Assembly: GCA_021234155.1 (NCBI GenBank)
Contig: JAJEKV010000014.1
Span: 17,890,652-17,954,651 of the forward strand
Reading direction: 5' to 3'
Length of the DNA stretch: 64,000 nt
Origin: Isoetes taiwanensis
Lineage: Eukaryota; Streptophyta; Lycopodiopsida; Isoetales; Isoetaceae
Part shown: one piece after another, positions 46,736 through 58,791 of the stretch
Position numbering within the stretch: the stretch's first letter is position 1
Layout: each line of letters starts with the position of its first letter
Notes under the pieces: model-generated
What the model was told of the DNA's origin: nothing
Databases searched by the model: none
What the model saw: the letters and a program-made list of their open reading frames with translations, nothing else
Translations under genes and position numbers: made by a program

Positions 46736-46900
46736 GCCTAGGTTAAGCGCCTAGGTTAAAAGAGATGCCAATTGAAGTTATTCCACATCTAACATGTGTA
46801 GAAGAAATTCAATTTGTTCTCATCTGAGCAGTGTTTTTGGTATGGTAAGCTTATTAACGTTTTAAATACAGTTTTCATTGTTGCTGGCATATTACAATAG

Positions 46901-47711
46901 GTTGAAAGGAAAGCTATGACAGCTGAAAAAAGGAGCAATTATGATGATACAGGGTGCTTATCATTTTATGACGCTCTCTATTTTGTGGTTGTAACAGTAA
47001 GTTCACCCTATGTTTATGCCTTCGACCAGTCTTTATTGTGTATGTAGGTGCTGTTGTTTATTCTGTTTAATCCTAGATCACCACAGTGGGATATGGTGAC
47101 CACTCCCAAAATAACCTAGGGCCGCTTTGTCACACTTTGTGTGAATATAGCTGCCATTTTAATTCTCCCAGCACATATCAATAACCACTGGTAAGAAAAG
47201 TTAGATTTGGATAATGGTTCATAATAATGATCATTAAATTTAAAAGGATATTGACTCGCATTTCATCATATTAAGTGGGAACGTGTCTTTTCATATTGTG
47301 CAAGACTTCCTTTTAGGCTTCTACCATTCAAGCCATGCTAAAGGTTCATGATTAATATGAAGAAAAACTTTTAAGATGTCTCAGCTCTTTGATAGAGATG
47401 ATTGTTAACACATGCAGGTTCGGGATCAAGACACTGCTAACGAACTATGGTGGAAGGGTTGACTTTATAGAAGGAACGCCTATAAAACATTATGATCTTG
47501 ATCACATAGATGCCAAAATTGCATCTGCATTTATCTTACTTGCAGACTGGAATGCAAAAGTGAGAAATATCCTTGTATACTACAACAGTTTTGTATAATC
47601 TGCTGGCTAACTACCTCCTGACATGATATTGATGTAGAGGATGCAGCATAGATTACACGCACCCTAGCTGTGCATAGGCATTGTGGTCCAAACATCCGGA
47701 CCACAATGCCC
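46901..47711 (+). pseudogene. Slo-like K+ channel pseudogene: pore and RCK1 exons
   Basis: Exon 46,901-46,996 ends SFYDALYFVVVT. Exon 47,077-47,190 continues ITTVGYGDHS, the K+ selectivity filter, then after a one-base frameshift RFVTLCVNIAAILILPAHI, the S6 helix. Exon 47,418-47,559 holds VDFIEGTPIKHYDLD and IASAFILLADWNA, matching the RCK1 nucleotide-fold strands of Slo channels (FIQGSP, ACLVLAD). Exon 47,638-47,711 holds EDAA, a TAG, then ITRTLAVHRHC. Borders are GT-AG. Order and spacing match the pore-S6-RCK1 part of Slo/BK-type channels, known in some non-seed plants. Further decayed traces may run to about 48,150. S1-S5 were not found; the LINE lies where they would be expected. Confidence 0.8.
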
Positions 47712-50194
47712 TTCCTCTTCCTAACTTTTTATTTTATTCCCTAGTTGTAACATCTAGGGATTTTCGACGTTTGTCATAAACCTTTTTAGATCAGGGCTGG
47801 TAATAAAGAGACTTGCACAGAAGCACTAGATGACAAAATACTACAATAGGCTGCAATACAAAGTATTCCCTATTCTGTTTCCACCTTCTTTCTACAAAAA
47901 AAGACTTTATTTTGAAGAGGTAACGTTACCTTCAACGAAGAAGGCAATCCTCAATTCCATTGCAATGTGATTGCTGATACTTCTGAGATAAAAAGGCTAC
48001 AGAAATTATATACTTCAAATACAATGCAAAACTCTTTGGCCTGGATATGGAAGATGATCAAGAGGCATAAATATCTATCCAAGGGGACATCGAATCCTTG
48101 ACTCTGATGTTGGTTTGGTCATTATTAAAGATGTATCTATAGCTGGGAGTATTTCAAAGTTCGAAAAAATGCCATCTAAGAAATGTGCAAATTTGAATAG
48201 CCTACTATAAGAAGTACAACAACAACAAATGCAAGAGAGAGAGCCCAGTACAAGACAACACAAAATGCTCGAAGAATTTCAGAAGCAGGGAGCAGCCGAA
48301 TGGTAACCCTAGCCGCTAGTTAGGGCGGCGGCGGCGGCCGCCCGACATGCCCACGTCTTGGCAAAGCGAGCTGGAAGAGCAAGTTAATGCCTGCTTCTGT
48401 CTGGCCGGATTGATGCCAGTTGCTCCAGACATTTTTTACCTAGTCTTCATCGGCTCTTCGCAACATGGGCTGGCTCTCAGAACATGGCCGCTGCTCTGAA
48501 ACTTGTCCTCTGTTTGCATAAGGTTAGATTGGGTAAGAATGGATTCTTCTGTTTCTGCCATTTGATTTAAGACTTAGACAGATTAGCTTAGCATTTTGCA
48601 AGCATTTGGAGGACTCTTAGTGCCTCAGAGCTTCAGCAATAGCAACAGTGGCTGGATGCTTAAGGCTTGCTTGTTTCTCTTATGTTTGATTAATGCTAGG
48701 AGATTTTTAGCAGTATTTAAGCTCGGTTTTTTAGTTCTAGCTATCGTCCATTTTCTTGCACATAATGGTAGGCATTGCACTCAATGCACAGGGAAGCCGC
48801 ACTCCTTGCGGTTTGGAACTCCACTCACTGCAGTTGCAGAATCAGGCCATATCAATATGTCAGGGGATGTTGGAGCTTTCGGGTTGCTTGCTTTAATACT
48901 GGTTAAAATCCTTGAAGAACTCTAGACACTTGGCTTGATCTTTTAGATCTGATAAGGTCATCTATTCTGCTCATATTCTGCTCATATGGTTATGGCTTCA
49001 GCTGTGAACCAGTGCTGCACTCACTGCAGCCATGGTTATGTACTGCGGTTGTGTCTGCACTCACTGCAGCACTTTTTTTCTTGGCTATTACCATGACAGG
49101 AGGGGACATAGAATGGCTTATTTGTTGTCTTGCGTGTTAGGGGTTTTTCCCCTTCTCTATCCCAGCTAGAGAGGATGACATGGTGATCCGTACAGGTCAG
49201 ATTGGTAAAGCAAGATATACAGGACGGGAGATCTGTGTCTCTTGTAGCTGCAACACATATACTATTTAAATGTTAATGCCCTCAAATCTTTCGGGGGTGT
49301 GCTTCAGGATGCAGATACTATTGAAACAGATATTTTGTTCACTGCAACTCCAATTTGTCATGACGGGGCTGCCATGAGTCTGCGGGGCTGCAGCATCTTA
49401 CTGGAGGCTTCTCTGGAAAATTTCCATTAGAATTGCAATTGGCTTTCTCCTGTAGTATTCAAAACTGTTGAATGTATGTTACTTTGCCTTGAAGCTCTAC
49501 ATGGAAAGAGTAGCCTAGTCTATAGTACCTTTATTGTAGAGAAGAGGTTGAGGCAGTTATACAAATGGAGTAGCGGGTTGCTCTAGTAGTGGAGGGAGCT
49601 CTTGTTGAAATGCCTATAGTACCTTGCTAGTGGGAAGACAGTTGGCAATCTTGCCTAGTACAGTTCTACTTCTGCTTAAAATCTTGCGGGTTGGGCTTCT
49701 TGGTAATGGAGCGTATTCCTGGAAGAGCAAGTACGCCTCGATATAGTACTGCTAGTAGGAGAAGAAGGCAGATCTTCAGGCGTTCTCATACAATCAAGAG
49801 CGACTTGCCTATCTTATTCTTCTAGGTATTCCTTCGGCTACGTTCTTCAAGATCTTGAGGAATAATTTTGATTGCACTCTACAAGTGCTATTACCTTCCC
49901 ATAGTACCTACAATAGTTGGGAAGAAGGCCACGCCCTCTAGTACTGGAAGAACTAAAAGGCTGAGGAGCATCTCATTTTGCAGGGATGAAGAAGAGGTTG
50001 AGAACCTTGACCATAGTACATGGACGTGATCTTAGGGTAGTTTTTCAGTTTGATGGTTGCGTGTATTTTTTGTTACAATTCTTTCTATCTGGTGACCAAG
50101 AGCATTGTATACTTCCTATCTGGCATTGTGGAGCCCACAAGAAGGTCGTGTACCCTGTTTTTACATTAATCAAAAAAATCTTACCCTAAAAAAA
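47712..50194. other. Noncoding DNA
   Basis: No supported gene. 48,780-49,190 is the inverted match of the dispersed repeat at 23,330-23,600, with TGCACTCACTGCAG repeated. A GC-rich run GGCGGCGGCGGCCGCCC is at 48,328. TAGTAC words recur many times between 49,520 and 50,020, suggesting a decayed short repeat. Confidence 0.45.
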
Positions 50195-50448
50195 AAAAAA
50201 AAACCTTTTAAAATCTGTTCAACAGACTTTTACCTTCCATGGACTTTTGCAAAGACCACTTCCGGTCAATATGCAGCCTTAAGCCAAAACAGGTGTAATT
50301 TTGACTTAAGCCTTAAGAATGGTTAAGATTTATCAAAGCAAAAAAATATACCACAATCTATAGCCAATAACAATTTCCTTTTGCTAATCATATTAAAATT
50401 TTGTCCAATACATCATGTTTACCTTTAGCGGAGTTCAATAGAACAACC

Positions 50449-53400
50449 TCAGATTAAAAATATTTTGGGATTAATCCCATAGAACTCAGCAGACTTGATA
50501 TCTTCAATGTCATCATGTCGTATAGCTTTTCCAAGTTGAATAAATGGGAAAACAAACCAAGGAGCAAGAAACCCGGTTACCTGCAGTAGAACCAGAGGAC
50601 AGTTAGCCTTAATCAGGGTAAAAGCCTAAGCTACTGACAGGTAAGCTATAGGTTTCTTGAGCTTAACGCCCTTCACCTCATTTGTAATCATAATCAGAAT
50701 AGGTAGATACATATTAGCTGTATAAACATTGAACATGCTGCAGCCTAAATATAATGACAGTTATGAATGTGCACTAAATACATTTATATCAGGTCCCAAA
50801 AGGCCTGCCATGTTTAGGATCCAGGCACCATTTGCACACCCTTGCTGGTACACTAACGAAGCACGTTTAAATATACTTAGAAGACAACTCTAGCTTTTAT
50901 TACCCTTAGGGACTGATCACATAAACATAAACTGGAATAATACAATGATCACAGTAATTCAGTGTGAAGATTAAGTTCAAGGAGATAGACCAGCCTCATT
51001 TACCCAATACAAGCTGGAGTCCACACACTTTCAGTCTAGAGACTAGAAAACAAAATAGAACTTGACCTATTAGCTCAACAACCGGCAAGGTCACTCTTCT
51101 CAATAAATATTTAAGCCATAATGCATTAAGAAGTAAGCACAAAATCATTTACATAGCAGAACATGGCCCATGGTTTTGCAGCATGTAATTTAGACACAGC
51201 CGTCATGCAGATTTAAGTACATAACTAAGTATGCAGATTAATACTAGAGCATTCCGTGGCATTCCATATTTACTGCCTTTTGCCAAACTATATCAGATTA
51301 ATCAAAGACAGAGTGGCCTAGTGATACAATTAGCACCAGCAGTGGTAAAAGTGCAGCAAAAAGTAGATTTATCTGAGAGATACCATGTCTTTACGTCACA
51401 AAGGTAACACAGTAATGCATAATTGATCACAAAATTCTGGAGTAGATCTGGCTGACCCTTCACTGTATGCTTAAGTAGGCAAACTCAGCTACATATTTGT
51501 AAATGTGACAATGCATCCAACAAGAAAAATCTGAATCATGACATCTAATTTATATAATGAATCATTTTACAAGCATAACATGGAAATCCCTATTATTTCT
51601 GATCATTTAAAGTCCATAGCAAAAAAGCAATTAAAATTTGAAATTCGTCAGACCTGAGAGGAGGCTTTTGTTCAAGCAAGATTTCCTTCAATATTGTTGG
51701 TATATGCATTGCTAGAGGCATCGCCAAGGTCCAGTTTAGATGCATCAGCAGTCTGCTCTAGATTGTTGTCCTTATTTGTCACATTCATTCCATAGCATCA
51801 TATTAAGAAGGAGCGGCCCTGAGCGAGACCTTTATACCGGCAGAATCGTCTTCAACTCTGTTTGATTTATATGTTGCAACCATAGGCAAGGTCACTCATC
51901 ATAGATCAATACAAGGCTTAACCATAAGAGCTAACCAAGCATGCTGTTCAATAAAGACTAATATGTTTAACTCCATAATGCATCATGCAACAAACATAGA
52001 ATCGTTTACATAGCAACCTGAGCAGCGTGTCAGACCTGAGGTTATACCTTAAGTTCACAGCAATATGCAGCCAGTGCACTTTAATTTCAATTAAATAGTC
52101 ACCTAGAGTCATTGTCACTGTATATCTCACTATTTTCTATCTAGATGCATTTTTTTGCAGCCTGTCTACCAAGTTGAACAATGTACTGCAATATACAGAT
52201 TCTATGTAACACATACTGCTCAAGCCCGTTATCCACATGCAACATACTATGCATATCCTCTAAAAATCAGTATTAATGGCCATATGCCTTACTTATACAC
52301 CTTTATACACCAGATTTGTGTACTTCTAGTCACAGATTTATTTCTAAGTATAAAATAGTTAAGTTATTGCAAGACCACAGTGCAAGAAATGGATATTTTA
52401 ATAAGATAGTGGAACCTGATTTGGTGATATTCTCTTGAGCAACTTCCTTTGTAATTTCGCTTGGAGGAGTATTCATGATGCACTTGTCATATTCTTCCAG
52501 ATCCTCCATAGATTTGGTATTCTAAGCTTGTTCTTGTGCAGCACTTGCATGATCAACTTTTAGCAGATTATAGTATCCTAAATTGCCCACTGAATCGGCT
52601 TCTTCCAATGCTAGAGTTAGATCCGTCAGAGTGGATCCGCACTTGCTTCGAGGCCATCACTGCTTTGCGGAATTGGCAGCCTTTGATCTTCTTAGAATGT
52701 AGGATATAAACACAGCTAAATCTCTGGGAACCAAATCCCTTATGAAATCACAGCAATACCTTTCTTCCATGGTCCGGAATCCGCAGTGTGCCAGATGTAA
52801 GTCGTCTCAATCATAATCTGTTCATGTAGAAGTATTTTAAGGAGACGTAAGAGGTTTAGGGTTACCAGATATGCTCATCCATGGTATTTCGTTAAAAATT
52901 TCCCATCCAAGATAATACACACGTATGCAAGAAATTCAAAGATGCCAAGAGCCCAAAATATTGTCATAATATCCTCTTCTATTTTCATCCACATTTCTTA
53001 CAAGGTCATAAGCCTATGTCATGACAATTCATATATTAAAGCTGCAATATACTTAACATATTGGCCAACTGATCTAAACTTTAACGGCGACTTTAACGGC
53101 GCCGTAAATACTGAATGGAGCTAAAGCCTTACATATCTTGACCACCTGCTTAATGCACATATGCAAAGGTTAGTAGAACCCAAGGGTTATTCCTCCAAAT
53201 CAATGACCCATTAATCGTAGATGCATCTATGCATCACAACATCTTGAGAAATAATGGCACAAGACCATTAATAACCATCAAACATTAGCCAAGTGGCATT
53301 CCTGTATAAAATATAAAGTGACCGGCCTTTCATAATCCATATAATCTTGAACTTTACCATTAATGACCATAAAACGAAAGAAAGACAAAAGATGCCCATG

Positions 53401-54066
53401 TATTCCTGAAGACGAAAGATGCCAAGTGATCCTTATAATATCCCTTGTATGAAATTTATTCCAGCTATGTGCTAGTTGCCAAGTCATAATTCATGCTTAA
53501 CAAATTACATAACATCATTTTAATAAAAAAATCCTTCCTCCTTCCGCAGAAAGAGGGGCCCTTCACAATTATTAGACTATATCAAACAATTATCAACATA
53601 GTCCGTCTATAGCAACAAGGGGAGTAGGGCCTTGTTGCTACAAGGGCCCTACCCCACCTGTGTTAATGACAAAGCACTACTCACCATGGAATATTGAAGT
53701 CTTAAGTACTGTGATCATATCTTCTTTGTTGAACACAATTCCAGGATATGTGTCATTCTATACAGTAACAAGAACATTAGTAATCATATGTTTTCTTGCA
53801 AAGGCATTAGAGCAGAAAGCTTTAATCAAACCATTGCTAACTGCAGTAGCCCTTGCACTATAAAAACAAAGTCTTTGAATTTCTGACCATATTATATGGT
53901 TTCCGGCAAACCCATCGGAGCCAAAAGGCCTCGATCAAACTATTAAAGTCTATTGCAGCATCGTAAGCATAAGAATAGCCATATATATGAAAGACTCACC
54001 TTCAAGGCCAGCCTGTAGATATCAGTCCAAATCTCCCTTAGAGGCAAGCATGTATGAGCCATATAG
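50449..54066 (-). pseudogene. Unidentified multi-exon gene, repeat copy 1
   Basis: Exons on -, high to low. 54,000-54,066 (YMAHTCLPLREIWTDIYRLA). About 53,687-53,755 (NDTYPGIVFNKEDMITVLK). About 52,425-52,827 (HLAHCGFRTMEERYCCDFIR, PRDLAVFISYILRRSK, then LALEEADSVGNLGYYN and EEYDKCIMNTPPSEITKE). A possible piece at about 51,665-51,790 (LEQTADASKLDLGDASSNA). A terminal exon 50,449-50,580 with a hydrophobic FLAPWFVFPFIQL, then RHDDIEDIKSAEFYGINP and a stop. The first three join in phase. TGA and TAG lie in the third exon, in frame with good coding text on both sides, so the copy is probably dead. I do not recognise the family. It may be a membrane-anchored protein. Confidence 0.5.
53610..53655. 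repeat. Two overlapping, mutually exclusive hairpins
   Basis: TAGCAACAAGG (53,610-53,620) pairs perfectly with CCTTGTTGCTA (53,630-53,640). The overlapping GGGGAGTAGGGCCTTGT (53,619-53,635) pairs with ACAAGGGCCCTACCCC (53,640-53,655) with one bulge. Present again in copies 2 (about 57,769) and 3 (about 61,965). It lies just below the NDTYPG exon, in the intron. Confidence 0.8.
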
Positions 54067-54628
54067 CTATCAATACAAATGTTAGCTGAAAGCCATCAAA
54101 ATTTCCATCATAAATCAAGATGCTCACAGCTGAAAGTCACCAAAAATTTTGGAGTATTATATTCAAAAGAGCCCAATGGCATTTTTTCAAAGAGCCCAAT
54201 GGCATTTTCCAGCCTATGCCGTGGATTTACCAGCCTATGTATTATTTGTATCAGAATCATTTTTTCCAGCCTATGTCAATTCCTATAAATATCCAGAATG
54301 TATTAGTAAGAAATTATAAACACCTGTATTTTAACCATTTTAAGGCCCCTAGTATAACTAGAGAACTGAGTTAATGAAAAAAAACCTTTTAAAATATGTT
54401 CAACAGACTTTTACCTTCCATGGACTTTTGCAAAGACCACTTCCTATTCAATATCGCCTTAAGCCAAAAACAGTGTAATTTTGACTTAAGCCTTAAGAAT
54501 GGTTAAGATTTATCAAAGCAAAAAAATATACCACAATCTATAGCCAATAACAATTTCCTTTTGCTAATCATATTAAAATTTTGTCCAATACATCATGTTT
54601 ACCTTTAGGGGAGTTCAATAGAACAACC

Positions 54629-57600
54629 TCAGATTAAAAATATTTTGGGATTAATCCCATAGAACTCAGCAGACTTGATATCTTCAATGTCATCATGTCG
54701 TATAGCTTTTCCAAGTTGAATAAATGGGAAAACAAACCAAGGAGCAAGAAACCCGGTTACCTGCAGTAGAACCAGAGGACAGTTAGCCTTAATCAGGGTA
54801 AAAGCCTAAGCTACTGACAGGTAAGCTATAGGTTTCTTGAGCTTAACGCCCTTCACCTCATTTGTAATCATAATCGAATAGGTAGATACATATTAGTCAG
54901 TATAAACATTGAACATGCCGCAGCCTAAATATAATGACGCTATGAATGTGCACTAAATACATTTATATCAGTCCCAAAAGGCCCGCCATGTTTAGGATCC
55001 AGCACCATTTGCACACCCTTTGCTGGGTACACTAACGAAAGCACGTTTAAATATACTTAGAAGACAACTCTAGCTTTTATTACCCTTAGGGACCGATCAC
55101 ATAAACATAAACCGAATAATACAATGATCACAATAATTTCATTAATGAAGATTAAGTTCAAGGAGATAGACCAGCCTCATTTACCCAATACAAGTTGGAG
55201 TCCACACACTTTTCGGGTCTAGAGACTAGAAAACAAAATAGAACTTGACCTATTAGCTCAACAACCCAAGAAGGTCACTCTTCTCAATAAATATTTAAGC
55301 CATAATGCATTAAGAAGTAAGCACAAAATCATTTACATAGCGTAACATGGCCCATGGTTTTGCGGCAAGATGTATTTTAGACACGTAGATCATGCAGATT
55401 TAAGTACATAACTAAGTATGCGATTAATACTAGAGCATTCCGTGGCATTCCATATTTAATGCCTTTTGCCAAACTATATCGATTAATCAAAGACAATTGG
55501 CCTAGTGATACAATTAGCACCAGCAGTGGTAAAAGTGCAGCAAAAAGTAGATTTATCTGAGAGATACCATGTCTTTACGTCACAAAGGTAACACAGTAAT
55601 GCATAATTGATCACAAAATTCTGGAGTAGATCTGGCTGATCCTTCATTTGTATGCTTAAGTAGGCAAACTCAGCTACATATTTGTAAATGTGACAATGCA
55701 TCCAACAAGAAAAATCTGAATCATGACATCTAATTTATATAATGAATCATTTTACAAGCATAAAATGGAAATCCCTATTATTTCTGATCATTTAAAGTCC
55801 ATAGCAAAAAAGCAATTAAAATTTGAAATTAAATCGGACCGAGAGGAGGCTTTTGTTCAAGCAAGATTTCCTTCAATATTGTTGGTATATGCATTGCTAG
55901 AGGCATCGCCAAGGTCCAGTTTAGATGCATCAGCAGTCTGCTCTAGATTGGTGTCCTTATTTGTCACATTCATTCCATAGCATCATATTAAGAAGGAGCG
56001 GCCCTGAGCGAGACCTTTATACCGGCAGAATCGTCTTCAACTCTGTTTGATTTATATGTTGCAACCATAGGCAAGGTCACTCATCATAGATCAATACAAG
56101 GCTTAACCATAAGAGCTAACCAAGCATGCTGTTCAATAAAGACTAATATGTTTAACTCCATAATGCATCATGCAACAAACATAGAATCGTTTACATAGCA
56201 ACCTGAGCAGCGTGTCAGACCTGAGGTTATACCTTAAGTTCACAGCAATATGCAGCCAGTGCACTTTAATTTCAATTAAATAGTCACCTAGAGTCATTGT
56301 CACTGTATATCTCACTATTTTCTATCTAGATGCATTTTTTTGCAGCCTGGCTACCAAGTTGAACAATGTACTGCAATATACAGATTCTATGTAACACATA
56401 CTGCTCAAGCCCGTTATCCACATGCAACATACTATGCATATCCTCTAAAAATCAGTATTAATGGCCATATGCCTTACTTATACACCTTTATACACCAGAT
56501 TTGTGTACTTCTAGTCACAGATTTATTTCTAAGTATAAAATAGTTAAGTTATTGCAAGACCACAGTGCAAGAAATGGATATTTTAATAAGATAGTGGAAC
56601 CTGATTTGGTGATATTCTCTTGAGCAACTTCCTTTGTAATTTCGCTTGGAGGAGTATTCATGATGCACTTGTCATATTCTTCCAGATCCTCCATAGATTT
56701 GGTATTCTAAGCTTGTTCTTGTGCAGCACTTGCATGATCAACTTTTAGCAGATTATAGTATCCTAAATTGCCCACTGAATCGGCTTCTTCCAATGCTAGA
56801 GTTAGATCCGTCAGAGTGGATCCGCACTTGCTTCGAGGCCATCACTGCTTTGCGGAATTGGCAGCCTTTGATCTTCTTAGAATGTAGGATATAAACACAG
56901 CTAAATCTCTGGGAACCAAATCCCTTATGAAATCACAGCAATACCTTTCTTCCATGGTCCGGAATCCGCAGTGTGCCAGATGTAAGTCGTCTCAATCATA
57001 ATCTGTTCATGTAGAAGTATTTTAAGGAGACGTAAGAGGTTTAGGGTTACCAGATATGCTCATCCATGGTATTTCGTATTTGCAATAGTTAAAAATTTCC
57101 CATCCAAGATAATACACACGTACGCAAGAAATTCAAAGATGCCAAGAGCCCAAAATATTGTCATAATATCCTCTTCTATTTTCATCCACATTTCTTACAA
57201 GGTCATAAGCCTATGTCATGACAATTCATATATTAAAGCTGCAATATACTTAACATATTGGCCAACCGATCTAAACTTTAACGGCCACTTTAACGGCGCC
57301 AGAAATACTTGAATGGAGCTAAAGCCTTACATATCTTGACCACCTGCTTAATGCACATATGCAAAGGTTAGTAGAACCCAAGGGTTATTCCTCCAAATCA
57401 ATGACCCATTAATCGTAGATGCATCTATGCATCACAACATCTTGAGAAATAATGGCACAAGACCATTAATAACCATCAAACATTAGCCAAGTGGCATTCC
57501 TGTATAAATATAAAGTGACCTGCCCTTCATAATCCATATAATCTTGAACTTTACCATTAATGACCATAAAACGAAAGAAAGACGAAAGATGCCCATGTAT

Positions 57601-58228
57601 TCCTGAAGACGAAAGATGCCAAGTGATCCTTATAATATCCCTGTATGAAATTTATTCCAGCTATGTGCTAGTTGCCAAGTCATAATTCATGCTTAACAAA
57701 TTACATAACATCGGGGGGCCCTTCACAATTATTAGACTATATCAAACACTTATCAACATAGTCGGTCTATAGCAATAAGGGGAGTAGGGCCTTGTTGCTA
57801 CAAGGGCCCTACCCCACCTGTGTTAATGACAAAGCACTACTCACCTTGGAATATTGAAGTCTTAAGTACTGTGATCATATCTTCTTTGTTGAACATAATT
57901 CCAGGATATGTCTCATTCTATACAGTAACAAGAACATTAGTAATCATATGTTTTCTTGCAAAGGAATTAGAGCAGAAAGCTTTAATCAAACCATTGCTAA
58001 CTGCAGTAGCCCTTGCACTATAAAAGCAAAGTCTTTGAATTTCTGACCATATTATATGGTTTCCTAAGAAAAACCATCGAGCCAAAAGGCCTCGATCAAA
58101 CTATTAAAGTCTATTAAAAGATCGTAAAGCATAAGAATAGCCATATATATGAAAGACTCACCTTCAAGGCCAGCCTGTAGATATCAGTCCAAATCTCCCT
58201 TAGAGGCAAGCATGTATGAGCCATATAG
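54629..58228 (-). pseudogene. Unidentified multi-exon gene, repeat copy 2
   Basis: Same exon order as in 50,449-54,066, with the same TGA and TAG in the EERYCCDFIR exon. The NDTYPG exon differs slightly (its matching + strand text has AACATAATT for AACACAATT). The terminal FLAPWFVFPF exon is intact. Confidence 0.5.
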
Positions 58229-58791
58229 CTATCAATACAAATGTTAGCTGAAAGCCATCAAAATTTCCATCATAAATCAAGATGCTCACAGCTGAAAGTC
58301 ACCAAAAATTTTGGAGTATTATATTCAAAAGAGCCCAATGGCATTTTTTCAAAGAGCCCAATGGCATTTTCCAGCCTATGCCGTGGATTTACCAGCCTAT
58401 GTATTATTTGTATCAGAATCATTTTTTCCAGCCTATGTCAATTCCTATAAATATCCAGAATGTATTAGTAAGAAATTATAAACACCTGTATTTTAACCAT
58501 TTTAAGGCCCCTAGTATAACTAGAGAACTGAGTTAATGAAAAAAAACCTTTTAAAATATGTTCAACAGACTTTTACCTTCCATGGACTTTTGCAAAGACC
58601 ACTTCCGGTCAATATGCAGCCTTAAGCCAAAACAGGTGTAATTTTGACTTAAGCCTTAAGAATGGTTAAGATTTATCAAAGCAAAAAAATATACCACAAT
58701 CTATAGCCAATAACAATTTCCTTTTGCTAATCATATTAAAATTTTGTCCAATACATCATGTTTACCTTTAGGGGAGTTCAATAGAACAACC

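Larger units (their letters stand above)
42423..46745 (-). mobile_element. LINE retrotransposon, nearly full length
   Basis: It has a - strand layout: 5' UTR repeats (46,584-46,745), ORF1 (45,750-46,583), ORF2 with endonuclease and reverse transcriptase (42,523-45,728), a short 3' UTR, and an (ATT)n tail followed by A-run at 42,420-42,452. The tail and two-ORF structure fit the L1-like group of LINEs. I could not define target-site duplications. Its 5' end lies about 150 bp before the first K+ channel exon, so it probably inserted in that relict gene. Confidence 0.9.

Noticed and set aside
45439-46746. + strand frames of 86-151 codons across the LINE
   Set aside because: Antisense of the clearly recognisable ORF1 and ORF2.
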